This document shows, one piece after another, positions 39,028-48,246 of a stretch of 64,000 bases of DNA. The translations under genes were made by a program, and so were the position numbers. How positions within the stretch are numbered: the first letter of the stretch is position 1; the number at the start of each line of letters is the position of its first letter. Below the pieces are notes generated by a model, which was not told where the DNA came from, did no database searches, and saw only the letters and a program-made list of their open reading frames with translations. Source of the stretch: an uncultured Flavobacteriales bacterium (GTDB lineage: Bacteria; Bacteroidota; Bacteroidia; Flavobacteriales; Schleiferiaceae); contig CAJXKC010000001.1 in assembly GCA_913055685.1 (NCBI GenBank), positions 1,302,001 to 1,366,000 on the forward strand, read 5' to 3'.

Positions 39028-39417
39028 TTATTCTTCAAGGCGGTCTTTAACGTAAGTCACTTCTGTTTTCCCGTGAGCAGCTGGTTTACCGTCTTCCCCA
39101 AGGTTTACAAAGACTAATTTGTCGATGCTTAAAATGGGTTCTCGGGTGAGCTTATTGCGCACTTCGCAGCGCATAGTTAAGGAAGTCCGACCAAATTCAA
39201 TGGCCTCAATACCCAGCTCAATGATATCACCTTGGCGTGGGGCCGAAATGAAATTGATCTCCGAAACGTATTTAGTTACCACGTGTTTATTTTCCAATTG
39301 GATAATGGCGTAGATCACCGCTTCTTCGTCGATCCAAGCTAATAGTCGGCCGCCAAAGAGGGTTTCATTGGGGTTTAGGTCTTCGGGTTTTACCCATTTT
39401 CTGGTATGGAAGTTCAT
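39028..39417 (-). CDS. Acyl-CoA thioesterase, hotdog fold
   Basis: I place the start at ATG 39417 (MNFHTRKWVKPEDLNPNETLFGG). An extension to 39528 encodes only translated repeat (SSSPPLLIPSFSPLLLFSSSNPLI). The 129-residue protein has the hotdog signature NPNETLFGGRLLAWIDEEAV (catalytic Asp), FISAPRQGDIIELGIEAIEFGRTSLTMRCEV and a terminal strand, as in YciA/BFIT-type acyl-CoA hydrolases. It would release CoA from short or medium acyl-CoAs. The repeat array ends just upstream of the start codon, so it may form part of the leader. Confidence 0.88.
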   Translation of the reverse strand: MNFHTRKWVKPEDLNPNETLFGGRLLAWIDEEAVIYAIIQLENKHVVTKYVSEINFISAPRQGDIIELGIEAIEFGRTSLTMRCEVRNKLTREPILSIDKLVFVNLGEDGKPAAHGKTEVTYVKDRLEE

Positions 39418-39660
39418 GATTTGAGGGATTAGGGGATTAGAGGATGAGAAGAGGAGGAGAGGAGAGAAGGAGGGGATGAGGAGAGGAGGAGAGGAGGAGG
39501 TGTCCTTTGCTTTTTTTGGTAGATACAATTTGAGTCAATTTTGAATAAGAGATTAAAGACGTGTATTTTCTCATATCTCACGTCCCATGGGTCGTTCTAA
39601 GACCCTACCTCTCTTCATCTCATCCTCTCATCCTCTCATCCTCTCTTCCTCTCTTCCTCT
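39418..39660. repeat. Purine/pyrimidine low-complexity arrays between thioesterase and dps
   Basis: The first part (39421-39500) is purine-rich on the plus strand (GAGGAGAGG, GAGAAGGAGG, GGATGAGGAGAGG). The middle has CTCATATCTCACGTCCC and a mini-hairpin GGGTCGTTCTAAGACCC (39589-39605). The last part is an 8-nt pyrimidine repeat (CTCATCCT, CTCTTCCT) that includes the dps stop codon. It belongs to the same dispersed repeat family. Confidence 0.65.
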
Positions 39661-40129
39661 ACTTCATAAAAGCGCTGTACATCCAAACGCTCTTCTCTTG
39701 CTCGCGGATGTAATCACTCATTAGGGCATTGGTACCTTCGTCATTGAGTTCACCTGAGTAATCGAGGATTTCACGCTCAATTTCCAAGAGGGTTTTGTAA
39801 CCGTCTAAGACTACTTGAACCGATTCGCGCGCTTCACTAATATTGGCGGCCTCTTTTATTTTAGCCACCTTTAGGTAATCGCTGTAGGTATGCAGAGGCG
39901 TATAACCTAGAGTTAGAATACGCTCGGCGATTTCATCAACCTTTTGAAAGGAGTCCATGTACAATTCCTCAAACTTTTGGTGTAGCTCGAAGAACTTTTC
40001 TCCTTTAATATTCCAGTGAATTGCTCTGGAGTTAGCATAGAATAACTGGTAGTTCGCTAATAGGATATTTAGTTTGTCCGCCAATTTAGCGGCTTCGTTT
40101 AAGGGTAATCCGATTTGATTATTGCTCAT
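39659..40129 (-). CDS. dps: Dps-family DNA protection/ferroxidase protein
   Basis: The 156-residue ferritin-like protein oxidises and stores iron and can shield DNA in starvation. The intersubunit ferroxidase ligands have correct spacing: His38 (RAIHWNIKG), His50 (FELHQKF), Asp65 and Glu69 (VDEIAERILTLG). The length and the final YIREQEKSVWMYSAFMK are normal for the family. The stop codon lies in a pyrimidine repeat array, so the 3' UTR is repeat-derived. No promoter box is obvious. Confidence 0.94.
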   Translation of the reverse strand: MSNNQIGLPLNEAAKLADKLNILLANYQLFYANSRAIHWNIKGEKFFELHQKFEELYMDSFQKVDEIAERILTLGYTPLHTYSDYLKVAKIKEAANISEARESVQVVLDGYKTLLEIEREILDYSGELNDEGTNALMSDYIREQEKSVWMYSAFMK

Positions 40130-40221
40130 GACTATTACATTTAAATTTTAATCAAAGATAGCTATTAATTATCATTTTTTTAATTTAATAAGATAAGCTG
40201 ATATCTATATGGCTTTGGCCA

Positions 40222-40260
40222 ATAAAAAAACCCTGACACAGGAGAGCCTGGTCAGGGTTA
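40222..40260 (-). terminator. Rho-independent terminator of the peptide transporter gene
   Basis: On the minus strand AACCCTGAC and GTCAGGGTT are an exact pair with an inner CAGG/CCTG pairing, followed by a run of seven T. Confidence 0.9.
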
Positions 40261-40281
40261 AGATAATTGAATTGGCAGGGC

Positions 40282-42171
40282 CTATTCTACGCCGTGCATC
40301 AATTTCTTAAGGGGCTTATTGAAGATCATAATGATCACCGAGAAACCTAATAAGACAAAGCCAATGTTTGAGAATACATCGGTGTATTTATTAAGTCCCA
40401 TTTCCATGCGATCCATCTTATGCTTCTCGTAAACATCTTTAAGGCTTTCGCTAGCCTCCGCATTAAAGGCTTCGATGTTTTCGCGGAAATACATCCAGGT
40501 TTCGATATTAATCGCGTCCTCGTTTTCTTCATCTGCCTTCAATAGGGCTTCGTAATCGGCTCCTAATTTGGCCCAGGCCTCTTTGTTTAACCAAGCTTCC
40601 GCTGATGGAATAGGCGTGTTCATGCTACGCTGCGCTTTCCAATCTACGAAGTTCATCCCATCCGCGTAAGCTTTACGGAATTCTACCCAGTCTTGGATAT
40701 CCATATACTTACTTAAAGTGATGTTTACCGGCATGCCTTCTGCCAAGGGTTGCCAGTCAATGAAATTAACGGTGCCAACATCATTCGAGGCTTGCAATAC
40801 TGTAGTGCTTACTGGGAATTCCAAGGCCGGACCCTCCTCACTACCATGGGTTCCGGTTAGGGTAGCGATTTGACCTCCTAAGAAGTTACCAATGGCAAAG
40901 CTTAGGAACCAACCGCCCATTGCTGTTCCCGAAATTTTCGGAGGCGCTAATTTGGTTACCATACTTAATCCAATGGGTGATAGGAATAATTCACCGGTAG
41001 TATGCAGTAGGTAAAGAATTACTAAGGTCAATAAAGGTACTTGGAAACCTTCGGCAAAGCTTAGGCCTAGAAGGGTTACTAAGAAACCTAAACCTAATTG
41101 AAGGATACCAAAGGCAAACTTCATTGGAATACTAGGGTTTTTACCCATTTCCGAAAGTTTCACCCACATCACACTAAAGATCGAACCGAATAGAACGATA
41201 AAGAAGGGGTTAAAGAACTGGGTCATGGAAGCGGGCATCACCCAGCCAAAAATTTCACGATCTACGTTACGATCGGCGAATAGGGTAAGCGAGGTTCCGG
41301 CTTGCTCGAAGAAAGCCCAGAACACAATATTGATAAGAATAAATATTACCAAGGCAATCATTCGGTCGCGCCAAATTTTACCTTCGGCCGCACCGGCTTT
41401 GATCAGGTTAAAGGCCACTAGAATAAAGAGACCTAGTAATAAGTATTGTAAGATTTCATTCTTAGAAATCAAGATATAACAGGCAGGGATCAATAATAAA
41501 CTACCAATAGTGATAAGGGTAACGTAGTTGATGGGCCCGAAAACCTTTTTCTTACCGGCTTCGGTAATGGCTAATCCATCTGCAGCAGCGTAACGATCGC
41601 GGCCAAACCAGAAGATTAGGAATCCTAAAAGCATACCAATACCGGCTAAGCCGAATCCCCAGCGGAATCCATAGGTCTCACCCACGTAAGCCACCACAGA
41701 AGTAGCTAAAAGGGCCCCCACATTAATACCGATGTAGAAAATGGTAAAGCCCGAATCTCGACGTGGGTCGTTTTCTTCATAGAGCTTACCAACAATGGTA
41801 GAAATATTGGCTTTGAAATAACCATTACCAATAATAATAGCTCCCATACCTATTAGCAACCAGAACTCGGTTCCACCTAAAATGAGGAATTCACCAATGG
41901 CCATAAGAATGGCACCCAGGATAATAGCGAATCGATAGCCTAGGAACTTGTCGGCCATACGGCCACCTAATACCGGAGCGGCATAAACGAGGCCGGTGTA
42001 AGCACCATAAATTACAGCTGCTTCGGCATCGCCTTTAAAAAGTGCCTTTACAAGATATAAGGTAAGAAGAGTACGCATTCCGTAGTAGCAGAATCGCTCC
42101 CACATTTCGGAAAAGAACAAGACATACAGTCCGTTAGGATGTCCTTGTTTCGCTAGGTCGGTGTTTGACAT
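40282..42171 (-). CDS. POT/PTR-family proton-coupled di/tripeptide transporter
   Basis: The 629-residue permease begins with the POT N-terminus (HPNGLYVLFFSEMWERFCYYGMRTLLTLYLV, containing the ExxER-type FSEMWERF motif). It has FYIGINVGALLA (PTR2 signature) and GELFLSPIGLSMVTKLAPPK. About 14 helices are predicted. A soluble insert at about 445-595 (NDVGTVNFIDWQPLAEGMPVNI ... KHKMDRMEMG) precedes the last helix, as in other Bacteroidota members. It imports small peptides with protons. The DPP-IV gene next door could supply dipeptides, a plausible functional link. Confidence 0.93.
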   Translation of the reverse strand: MSNTDLAKQGHPNGLYVLFFSEMWERFCYYGMRTLLTLYLVKALFKGDAEAAVIYGAYTGLVYAAPVLGGRMADKFLGYRFAIILGAILMAIGEFLILGGTEFWLLIGMGAIIIGNGYFKANISTIVGKLYEENDPRRDSGFTIFYIGINVGALLATSVVAYVGETYGFRWGFGLAGIGMLLGFLIFWFGRDRYAAADGLAITEAGKKKVFGPINYVTLITIGSLLLIPACYILISKNEILQYLLLGLFILVAFNLIKAGAAEGKIWRDRMIALVIFILINIVFWAFFEQAGTSLTLFADRNVDREIFGWVMPASMTQFFNPFFIVLFGSIFSVMWVKLSEMGKNPSIPMKFAFGILQLGLGFLVTLLGLSFAEGFQVPLLTLVILYLLHTTGELFLSPIGLSMVTKLAPPKISGTAMGGWFLSFAIGNFLGGQIATLTGTHGSEEGPALEFPVSTTVLQASNDVGTVNFIDWQPLAEGMPVNITLSKYMDIQDWVEFRKAYADGMNFVDWKAQRSMNTPIPSAEAWLNKEAWAKLGADYEALLKADEENEDAINIETWMYFRENIEAFNAEASESLKDVYEKHKMDRMEMGLNKYTDVFSNIGFVLLGFSVIIMIFNKPLKKLMHGVE

Positions 42172-42234
42172 GTTCAGGAATTTGAATTAAGTGTCGAATT
42201 AACAAAAATTAATCTAAAGCAGACCAGTACAGGC

Positions 42235-44421
42235 TTAGAGATTCTCGAGGATAAAGTCGGTCATCTTCGTATAAAGATGGTAGCGGGTATTGCCCCCGTA
42301 AATGCCGTGGTTTTTATCGGGATAAATAAAGAGGTCGAATTGCTTATTGGCTTGCACTAAGGCCTCAATCATACGCATGGTATTTTGTACATGTACATTA
42401 TCGTCGGCCGATCCGTGCACGAGGAAGTAAGCTCCTTCTAGTTTATCAACGTGATTTATCGGCGAATTATCATCGTAGCCATCAGCATTCTCCTGTGGAG
42501 TACGCATATAGCGTTCGGTGTAAATATTATCGTAAAAACGCCAATTGGTTACTGGGGCCACCGCAATGGCGGCTTTAAAGACATCTGCACCTTTGGTGAT
42601 ACCGAGGCTACTCATGTAACCACCGTAAGACCAACCCCAGATACCAATCCGATTGGCATCCACATAGTCTTGATTACCCAACCATTTGGCCGCAGCTATT
42701 TGATCAGCAATTTCATATTTACCTAATTGCTGATAGGTCACCGTGCGGAAATCGCGTCCACGCGCCCCGGTTCCCCGGTTATCTACACTAACCACGATAT
42801 AACCCTTAGAGGCAAGGTGCTGATACCACATTCCATTACCCGCATCATAGCTATTTTGTACGGTCTGCGAGCCGGGTCCGCCATAAACGAACATTAAAAC
42901 AGGATAGCTCTTGCTAGGGTCGAAATCACTGGGCTTTATCATCCAAGCATTAAGCATGGTTCCTTCCTCATTAGGAATTTGCAGGAATTCTTTATAGCTC
43001 ACATTATAGCCTTTCAATCGCTCTTTTACGGCAGCATTGTCGTTTATCACTCTTACCAATTTACCATTGGCGCGGTGTAGGGTTTCGTAGGTAGGCACGT
43101 CAACGGCCGAATAGCGATTGATGTAAAATTTAAAGCCTTTGCTAAAGCTGGCAGAATTAGTACCGTCTTGGGTGCTAAGGCGCTTTTTGTTTTTGCCTTT
43201 AAGGCTTATGCTATATACGTCGCGTTCCAGTGGCGAGCGCTCCGCAGCCTGGTAATACAGCGTTTTTGAATCTTCATCCATGCCGTAATAGGTGGTTACT
43301 TCCCAGTCGCCTTTAGTAATCTGACGGATGAGGTCGCCGTCGTCATCGTAGTGATAGATGTGGTTAAATCCATCCTGCTCGGAAGTCCAGATAAAGCTAT
43401 TGTCCTCTAAGAAAGTTAGATTGTCATGAATTTCAAGATAGTGGGGTGCTTTTTCCTCCAGCAGCATTTCCACTTCCAGTTCATCGTCTTCAACTTCAAC
43501 CTCCCACAATTGCAGGTGGTCTTGATGACGGTTTAGGGTAAATACTACTAACTCGTCATCTTCACTGGTCCACTTAATGCGCGGGATGTACTCGTAATCT
43601 ACCGGAAGCTTAACTTCCCAATCTTTGTTGTTCTTTACATCGTAAATATGAATGCTGACAATGGAGTTTACTTCTCCGGCCTTAGGGTATTTAAAGACCT
43701 CTTGTTGTGGATATAATCCATTAGCAAATACATCCATCGAGAAAGTAGGAACTTCGCTTTCGTCAAATTGGTAGTAAGCGATGTAATTGCCTTCGGGCGA
43801 CCAATGAAATCCTTTATGGAAACTAAATTCTTCTTCGTAAACCCAATCCACTGCTCCAGCGATGAACTTATTTTCTTCGCCTTTACCAAAGCTGCTTATG
43901 CTGCCATCTTCTAGGTCTTGGATGTGCATTCGGTTTTCATGTACAAAAGCAACTTTGTTTTCGGAAGGGGAAAAATCGGCTAATTGTTGTTTGGAATCGG
44001 CTTTAAGGGCAGTCAGTACTTTGCTTTTAAGGTCAAAGACGTAATAATTACTCCGACTAGAATGACGGTAAATCGACTCGGTTTGCGTCCCCAGTAGTAC
44101 CTTACTTTCATCAGCATTAAATTGATAAGAATCGAAATTAAGCGGGGCCCCATTACCGGCCGAAACATTGGCGGCACTGAGGATGGTTTCTACCTTTTCG
44201 CCACTTTCATAGCTGTATTTATCGATCTTAGGTCCGTTCTGATCTCGGTCTAAGACAGTAAAATGAGCGCCATCGTTCATGCTTCGCAGACCGCCGGTGG
44301 AGCGGGCGAAGAAACTGTAGCGTTGCCAAACGTCGGATACACTGACATCCTTCTTTTGGGCATAAATGGTGATAGAAATTAGAATAAAAAGCGAGACTAT
44401 ACTTAGCTTTCGAAACATCAT
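42235..44421 (-). CDS. Dipeptidyl peptidase IV family serine peptidase (S9B)
   Basis: The 728-residue exported enzyme has a signal peptide (MMFRKLSIVSLFILISITIYAQ), a beta-propeller (about 30-470) containing the DPP-IV Glu-Glu motif in VDWVYEEEFSFHKGFHWSPEGNYIAYYQFDE, and an alpha/beta-hydrolase domain. The triad is Ser in GIWGWSYGGYMSSL, Asp in VHGSADDNVHVQN and His in DKNHGIYGGN. It removes N-terminal X-Pro/X-Ala dipeptides in the periplasm. It lies upstream of the POT transporter on the same strand with 63 nt between, a sensible peptide-utilisation pair. Confidence 0.95.
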   Translation of the reverse strand: MMFRKLSIVSLFILISITIYAQKKDVSVSDVWQRYSFFARSTGGLRSMNDGAHFTVLDRDQNGPKIDKYSYESGEKVETILSAANVSAGNGAPLNFDSYQFNADESKVLLGTQTESIYRHSSRSNYYVFDLKSKVLTALKADSKQQLADFSPSENKVAFVHENRMHIQDLEDGSISSFGKGEENKFIAGAVDWVYEEEFSFHKGFHWSPEGNYIAYYQFDESEVPTFSMDVFANGLYPQQEVFKYPKAGEVNSIVSIHIYDVKNNKDWEVKLPVDYEYIPRIKWTSEDDELVVFTLNRHQDHLQLWEVEVEDDELEVEMLLEEKAPHYLEIHDNLTFLEDNSFIWTSEQDGFNHIYHYDDDGDLIRQITKGDWEVTTYYGMDEDSKTLYYQAAERSPLERDVYSISLKGKNKKRLSTQDGTNSASFSKGFKFYINRYSAVDVPTYETLHRANGKLVRVINDNAAVKERLKGYNVSYKEFLQIPNEEGTMLNAWMIKPSDFDPSKSYPVLMFVYGGPGSQTVQNSYDAGNGMWYQHLASKGYIVVSVDNRGTGARGRDFRTVTYQQLGKYEIADQIAAAKWLGNQDYVDANRIGIWGWSYGGYMSSLGITKGADVFKAAIAVAPVTNWRFYDNIYTERYMRTPQENADGYDDNSPINHVDKLEGAYFLVHGSADDNVHVQNTMRMIEALVQANKQFDLFIYPDKNHGIYGGNTRYHLYTKMTDFILENL

Positions 44422-44454
44422 TATTTTAATTTAGAGCGCCCTAAAATAGTCAAT

Positions 44455-45876
44455 TTGAAGAGACCAGAGACTTATAAAACCATTGATGCAAGCGACCGGC
44501 ATTATTTCCTTTCCTTTTTAGGTGATAGTCAGCTTCTTTGGGAAAAGGAAGCAATGCAGGAATACGGGCACGATGAAACTGAAGATTATCAATTTGAGCC
44601 CGAAATCGTTTTAAAGCCCCAGTCTACCGAGGAATTATCCAAAATACTCGCCTATTGCCATAAACAAAGGATCCCAGTTTACAGTAGTGGTGCCCGTACC
44701 GGATTAAGTGGGGGAGCGCTTCCAATTTATGGGGGCCTGGTGCTTAGTATGGAGAAGATGAACCGAATCTTGGAAATTGACGAACGGAATCTACAAGCGA
44801 CCGTAGAGCCTGGAGTAATTAATCAGGTTTTTCATGAAGCCTGTAAGGAGAAAGGCCTCTTTTATCCTCCCGATCCTAGTTCATGGGGCTCCTGTACTTT
44901 GGGAGGGAATTTGGCCTTAAATGCCGGCGGACCCAAAGCGGTAAAATATGGGGTTACCAATGCCTACGTATTAGACTTGGAGGTGGTTTTAGCCACTGGA
45001 GAAATAATTCGCACCGGGGCTAAGGTGCTTAAAAATAGTACTGGTTATAACCTCACGCAATTAATGGTGGGAAGTGAGGGTACCCTTGGGGTAATTACTA
45101 AAGTCATTTTTAAACTAATTCCTTATCCCAAGGAAAATCGCCTAATGTTAATTCCCTTTGCTTCCGCTGAAAAGGCCTGTGAAGCGGTATCGGCCATTTT
45201 TCAGGCCGGTATTGTGCCGTCTGGAATGGAGTTTATGGAGCGCGATGCCATCGACTACACCCTTAATTTTGTGGATGAAGTAAACCTTCCTATCGGTCCC
45301 GAAGTTGGGGCACATTTACTGGTAGAGGTAGATGGTAATTATGGCGATCAACTCATGGAGGACTGCATGAAAATTGCCGACATCGTTGCTAATTTTGAAG
45401 CGGGAGAGGTCCTTTTTGCTGACTCTGAAAATGAAAAGGCAGCTTTGTGGAAACTGCGTCGTCGGGTGGGTGAAGCAGTGAAGTCGCATTCTGTTTATAA
45501 GGAAGAAGACACCGTCGTGCCTCGGGCCGAATTAGCCACGCTACTAAGGGGAGTAAAGTCTATTGGCGCTAAATATGGCTTTCACTCGGTTTGCTATGGC
45601 CATGCGGGCGACGGAAATCTCCACGTGAATATCTTAAAACATAAAATGAACGATAAAGCTTGGCAAGAAGACTTGCCCAAGGGCATTCGGGAAATATTTC
45701 AATTAGTGAAGCAGCTGGGTGGAACGATTTCGGGGGAACATGGCATCGGCTTGGTGCAAAAAGACTACTTGGATATAGTTTTTAGTCCGCTCGAAATTGC
45801 GCTCCAAAAACAGATTAAGCAGGTTTTTGATCCACACCAAATTTTAAACCCGGGAAAACTATTCCCTGATAACTAG
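44455..45876 (+). CDS. FAD-linked oxidase (glycolate oxidase GlcD / D-lactate dehydrogenase-like)
   Basis: The 473-residue flavoprotein starts at TTG. Residues about 45-225 form the PCMH FAD domain (PVYSSGARTGLSGGALPIYGG, YPPDPSSWGSCTLGGNLALNAGGPKAVKYG, LMVGSEGTLGVIT). The C-terminal oxidase domain has CYGHAGDGNLHVNIL, GTISGEHGIGLVQK and DPHQILNPGKLFPDN. It oxidises a 2-hydroxy acid such as D-lactate or glycolate; substrate choice cannot be read from motifs. It is divergently transcribed from the DPP-IV gene across 33 nt and shows no GlcE/GlcF partners nearby. Confidence 0.92.
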   Translation: MKRPETYKTIDASDRHYFLSFLGDSQLLWEKEAMQEYGHDETEDYQFEPEIVLKPQSTEELSKILAYCHKQRIPVYSSGARTGLSGGALPIYGGLVLSMEKMNRILEIDERNLQATVEPGVINQVFHEACKEKGLFYPPDPSSWGSCTLGGNLALNAGGPKAVKYGVTNAYVLDLEVVLATGEIIRTGAKVLKNSTGYNLTQLMVGSEGTLGVITKVIFKLIPYPKENRLMLIPFASAEKACEAVSAIFQAGIVPSGMEFMERDAIDYTLNFVDEVNLPIGPEVGAHLLVEVDGNYGDQLMEDCMKIADIVANFEAGEVLFADSENEKAALWKLRRRVGEAVKSHSVYKEEDTVVPRAELATLLRGVKSIGAKYGFHSVCYGHAGDGNLHVNILKHKMNDKAWQEDLPKGIREIFQLVKQLGGTISGEHGIGLVQKDYLDIVFSPLEIALQKQIKQVFDPHQILNPGKLFPDN

Positions 45877-45959
45877 ATTTTTAGCTGTGAAATGTGGTCA
45901 AAGGTGGATAATCAAAAAACACCTACCTTTGGTTTACCACTAAACACTATCTATCTATA

Positions 45960-46331
45960 ATGCCCCAAAGCACCGTCCTTTTAGTAGACGATAATCCCAT
46001 CGACCTTATGATCAATACCAAGACTTTGGAGCGGTATGATGATTCGATTGAGGTTTGTAAGGCCAGCAGCGCACAAGAAGCATTACAGTTTTTACAAGAA
46101 GGGAAATGCAAGCCTACTTGCATGTTGCTCGATATTAAAATGCCGGGCATGGACGGCTTTGAGTTTTTAGCGGCTTTAAAGGAATCGGGCCAAGAGGTTA
46201 AATTCGGTATTCATATGTTGTCTTCGAGCATTGATCCAGCGGATTTGGAAAATGCTGAAAAGGATCCCCTGGTAAATTCTTATATCGAAAAGCCTTTGAA
46301 CTTGGATAAGCTAAAGGCGATTAAACTTTAA
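45960..46331 (+). CDS. Receiver-domain response regulator (CheY-like)
   Basis: The protein has 123 residues and one receiver domain: TVLLVDDNPIDLMINTKTLERY, CMLLDIKMPGMDGFEFL with the phospho-Asp, IHMLSSSIDPADLENAEKD and YIEKPLNLDKL with the conserved Lys. The NPIDLMIN start is typical of Bacteroidota stand-alone receivers, which often pair with unlinked hybrid kinases. No kinase lies next to it. Its 3' end overlaps the convergent aminotransferase gene by 4 nt, so the two transcripts are antisense at their tails. Confidence 0.9.
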   Translation: MPQSTVLLVDDNPIDLMINTKTLERYDDSIEVCKASSAQEALQFLQEGKCKPTCMLLDIKMPGMDGFEFLAALKESGQEVKFGIHMLSSSIDPADLENAEKDPLVNSYIEKPLNLDKLKAIKL

Positions 46332-47515
46332 TCTAGAGCCTCAATCTGACTGCGAATTACCGAGCAGGCCCAATCAATATCTTTATCCTCAATATTTAAA
46401 GGCGGCGCTATCCGAAAGCTATTCGGATTACTGAGAAACCAAAAGGTGATAATCCCTTCCTTTAAACATCCCTCGACGATTTGTGCCACTTCTTCCTCGC
46501 TTTCGAACTCAAAAGCAAAGAATAATCCAATCCGTCGAATTTCTTTTATGCGAGGATGTTGCAGTAGTTCCACGAAACGCTGACCTTTCTCCTCGACTTT
46601 TTTCAAAAGGCTTTCCTGCTCAATGACCTCTAGGGTGGCCAAGGCGGCAGCACATGAAACTGGATTCCCACCAAAGGTGGTAATATGGCCCAGCATAGGC
46701 TTTTCGGTCAGCGATTGCATAATTTTAAGATCGCTAATGAAGGCGCCTAGAGGTAATCCGCCTCCTAAAGCTTTGGCCGTACAGAGAATATCAGGAACAA
46801 TTCCAAAGTGTTCAAAGGCAAATAATTTACCGGTGCGACCCATGCCGCTCTGTATTTCATCAAGAATTAAAAGGGCTCCAACTTCTTCACAGCGAGCTTT
46901 AAGGGCTTTGAGATAGCCGGGTTTAGGAATGCGCACACCCGCATCACCTTGGACAGTTTCCACAATAACCGCGGCCGTTTTCTTGCTAATCTGCTTTAAT
47001 TCCGATTCTTCATTAAAGTGTAGGAAACGAACGTCGGGCAGCAAAGGCCGAAATGCACGTTTCTTGGTTTCATTACCAGAAACACTGAGGGCTCCGTGGG
47101 TACTGCCATGATAGGCACCTCGAAAGGCGATGATCTCGGTTCTTTGGGTGTAACGCTTGGCTAACTTTAAGGCGCCTTCAATCGATTCTGCTCCGCTATT
47201 TACAAAATACACGCAGTTCAGACTTTCCGGCAGCAAGTCCACTAACTTTTCGGCCAGTTTATTGGGACTATCCTGAATAAACTCTCCGTAAACCATGGTG
47301 TGCAAATGCTTGTCTACCTGTTGGTGAATGGCCTCTTTAATATGAGGGTGACCATGCCCTAAATTGCTTACACCGATACCCGAAACCAAGTCGAGGTACT
47401 TTTCCCCATTAGGCCCAAATAAATAACTGCCCTCGGCTTTTTCTACTTCAATACCCAGAGCGAAGGGGGTAGTTTGAGCTATATGCTGGAAGAAAATGTC
47501 GCGTGCCGATTTCAT
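46328..47515 (-). CDS. Class III PLP-dependent aminotransferase (ornithine/acetylornithine-like)
   Basis: The 395-residue enzyme has the class III pattern: YLDLVSGIGVSNLGHGHPHIKEAI, VYFVNSGAESIEGALKLAKRYT, FRGAYHGSTHGALSVSG, LILDEIQSGMGRTGKLFAFEHFGI (Asp for the PLP ring N) and CTAKALGGGLPLGAFI (Schiff-base Lys). It resembles acetylornithine/ornithine or 4-aminobutyrate transaminases; no arginine-biosynthesis neighbours are present to decide. It ends convergently with the receiver gene. Confidence 0.9.
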   Translation of the reverse strand: MKSARDIFFQHIAQTTPFALGIEVEKAEGSYLFGPNGEKYLDLVSGIGVSNLGHGHPHIKEAIHQQVDKHLHTMVYGEFIQDSPNKLAEKLVDLLPESLNCVYFVNSGAESIEGALKLAKRYTQRTEIIAFRGAYHGSTHGALSVSGNETKKRAFRPLLPDVRFLHFNEESELKQISKKTAAVIVETVQGDAGVRIPKPGYLKALKARCEEVGALLILDEIQSGMGRTGKLFAFEHFGIVPDILCTAKALGGGLPLGAFISDLKIMQSLTEKPMLGHITTFGGNPVSCAAALATLEVIEQESLLKKVEEKGQRFVELLQHPRIKEIRRIGLFFAFEFESEEEVAQIVEGCLKEGIITFWFLSNPNSFRIAPPLNIEDKDIDWACSVIRSQIEALD

Positions 47516-47529
47516 AAATCAAAGGTGCA

Positions 47530-48138
47530 CTAGATTTGGTATAAAACCAAAGCATAAAGGAAGAAGCGCGCAATACGACTAAGAGCCATTATCGCATAGG
47601 ACTTAAAGCCATATTGGATCATTCCTGAAATTAAGGATACCGGTGAAAAAGGCAAGGGCGTTAAGGCAGCAAGGAAAATTAATAGTCCGCCGTAGCGTCT
47701 CAAGCTCACAATTTGCAGGGCGAACTTGGTGCTTAACCATTTGGCTACCCTGGGAATATGTCCAATTTTCGCCCCCAGCCAATAGGCGATGAGTTCGCCT
47801 GCATAACTCGAGATACCTAAAAGGCTAATCCCTAGCCATGGCGATTCCCAAATGCGGGTCCAATAGATGAAAAGGTCGGGAGGCAATAGCCCTAATATAG
47901 CTTCACTTATAAAAAAGACCAGTAGTACTGCAGGAGTGGAGAAATTTTGAAATAAGCCTTCCATTACTTCATCGATATCGATGAGGTAGTGGTTAATTAG
48001 GCCAATACCCAGACCTAAAATTACCAAGCCAAAAATTAGGCGCAACATATTTTTAGCGGCAAAGCGGTACGAACCTTTGCGCTTGAAATAATGGTGATGC
48101 AGTCTGGTATTTTCGTAAAGACTACGGTCTTTTTTCAA
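47530..48138 (-). CDS. VTT (DedA/TVP38-like) membrane protein
   Basis: The 202-residue protein has a basic N-terminus and four to five hydrophobic helices. It carries the VTT-domain pattern FFISEAILGLLPPDLFIYWTRIW ... SYAGELIAYWLGAKIG ... RYGGLLIFLAALTPLPFSPVSLISG. The E-x-LP..P and G-x-LTPLPFSP elements are typical of YqaA/DedA relatives linked to envelope homeostasis and lipid flipping. It lies 14 nt upstream of the aminotransferase on the same strand, so the pair may be cotranscribed without an evident functional tie. Confidence 0.85.
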   Translation of the reverse strand: MKKDRSLYENTRLHHHYFKRKGSYRFAAKNMLRLIFGLVILGLGIGLINHYLIDIDEVMEGLFQNFSTPAVLLVFFISEAILGLLPPDLFIYWTRIWESPWLGISLLGISSYAGELIAYWLGAKIGHIPRVAKWLSTKFALQIVSLRRYGGLLIFLAALTPLPFSPVSLISGMIQYGFKSYAIMALSRIARFFLYALVLYQI

Positions 48139-48246
48139 TGTTCTACGTTTAGGTAAATAGGTTTTACAAAATTAGAACCTAGAAGCCTTGCTTTTTATTT
48201 TATACAGACAAAGCCGCGAATTTTTACTTTAGCGCAAAACGATTTC

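Noticed and set aside
39418-39528. Extended N-terminus of the thioesterase
   Set aside because: The extra 37 residues (SSSPPLLIPSFSPLLLF) translate a purine-rich array; the family start is MNFHTRKW at 39417.
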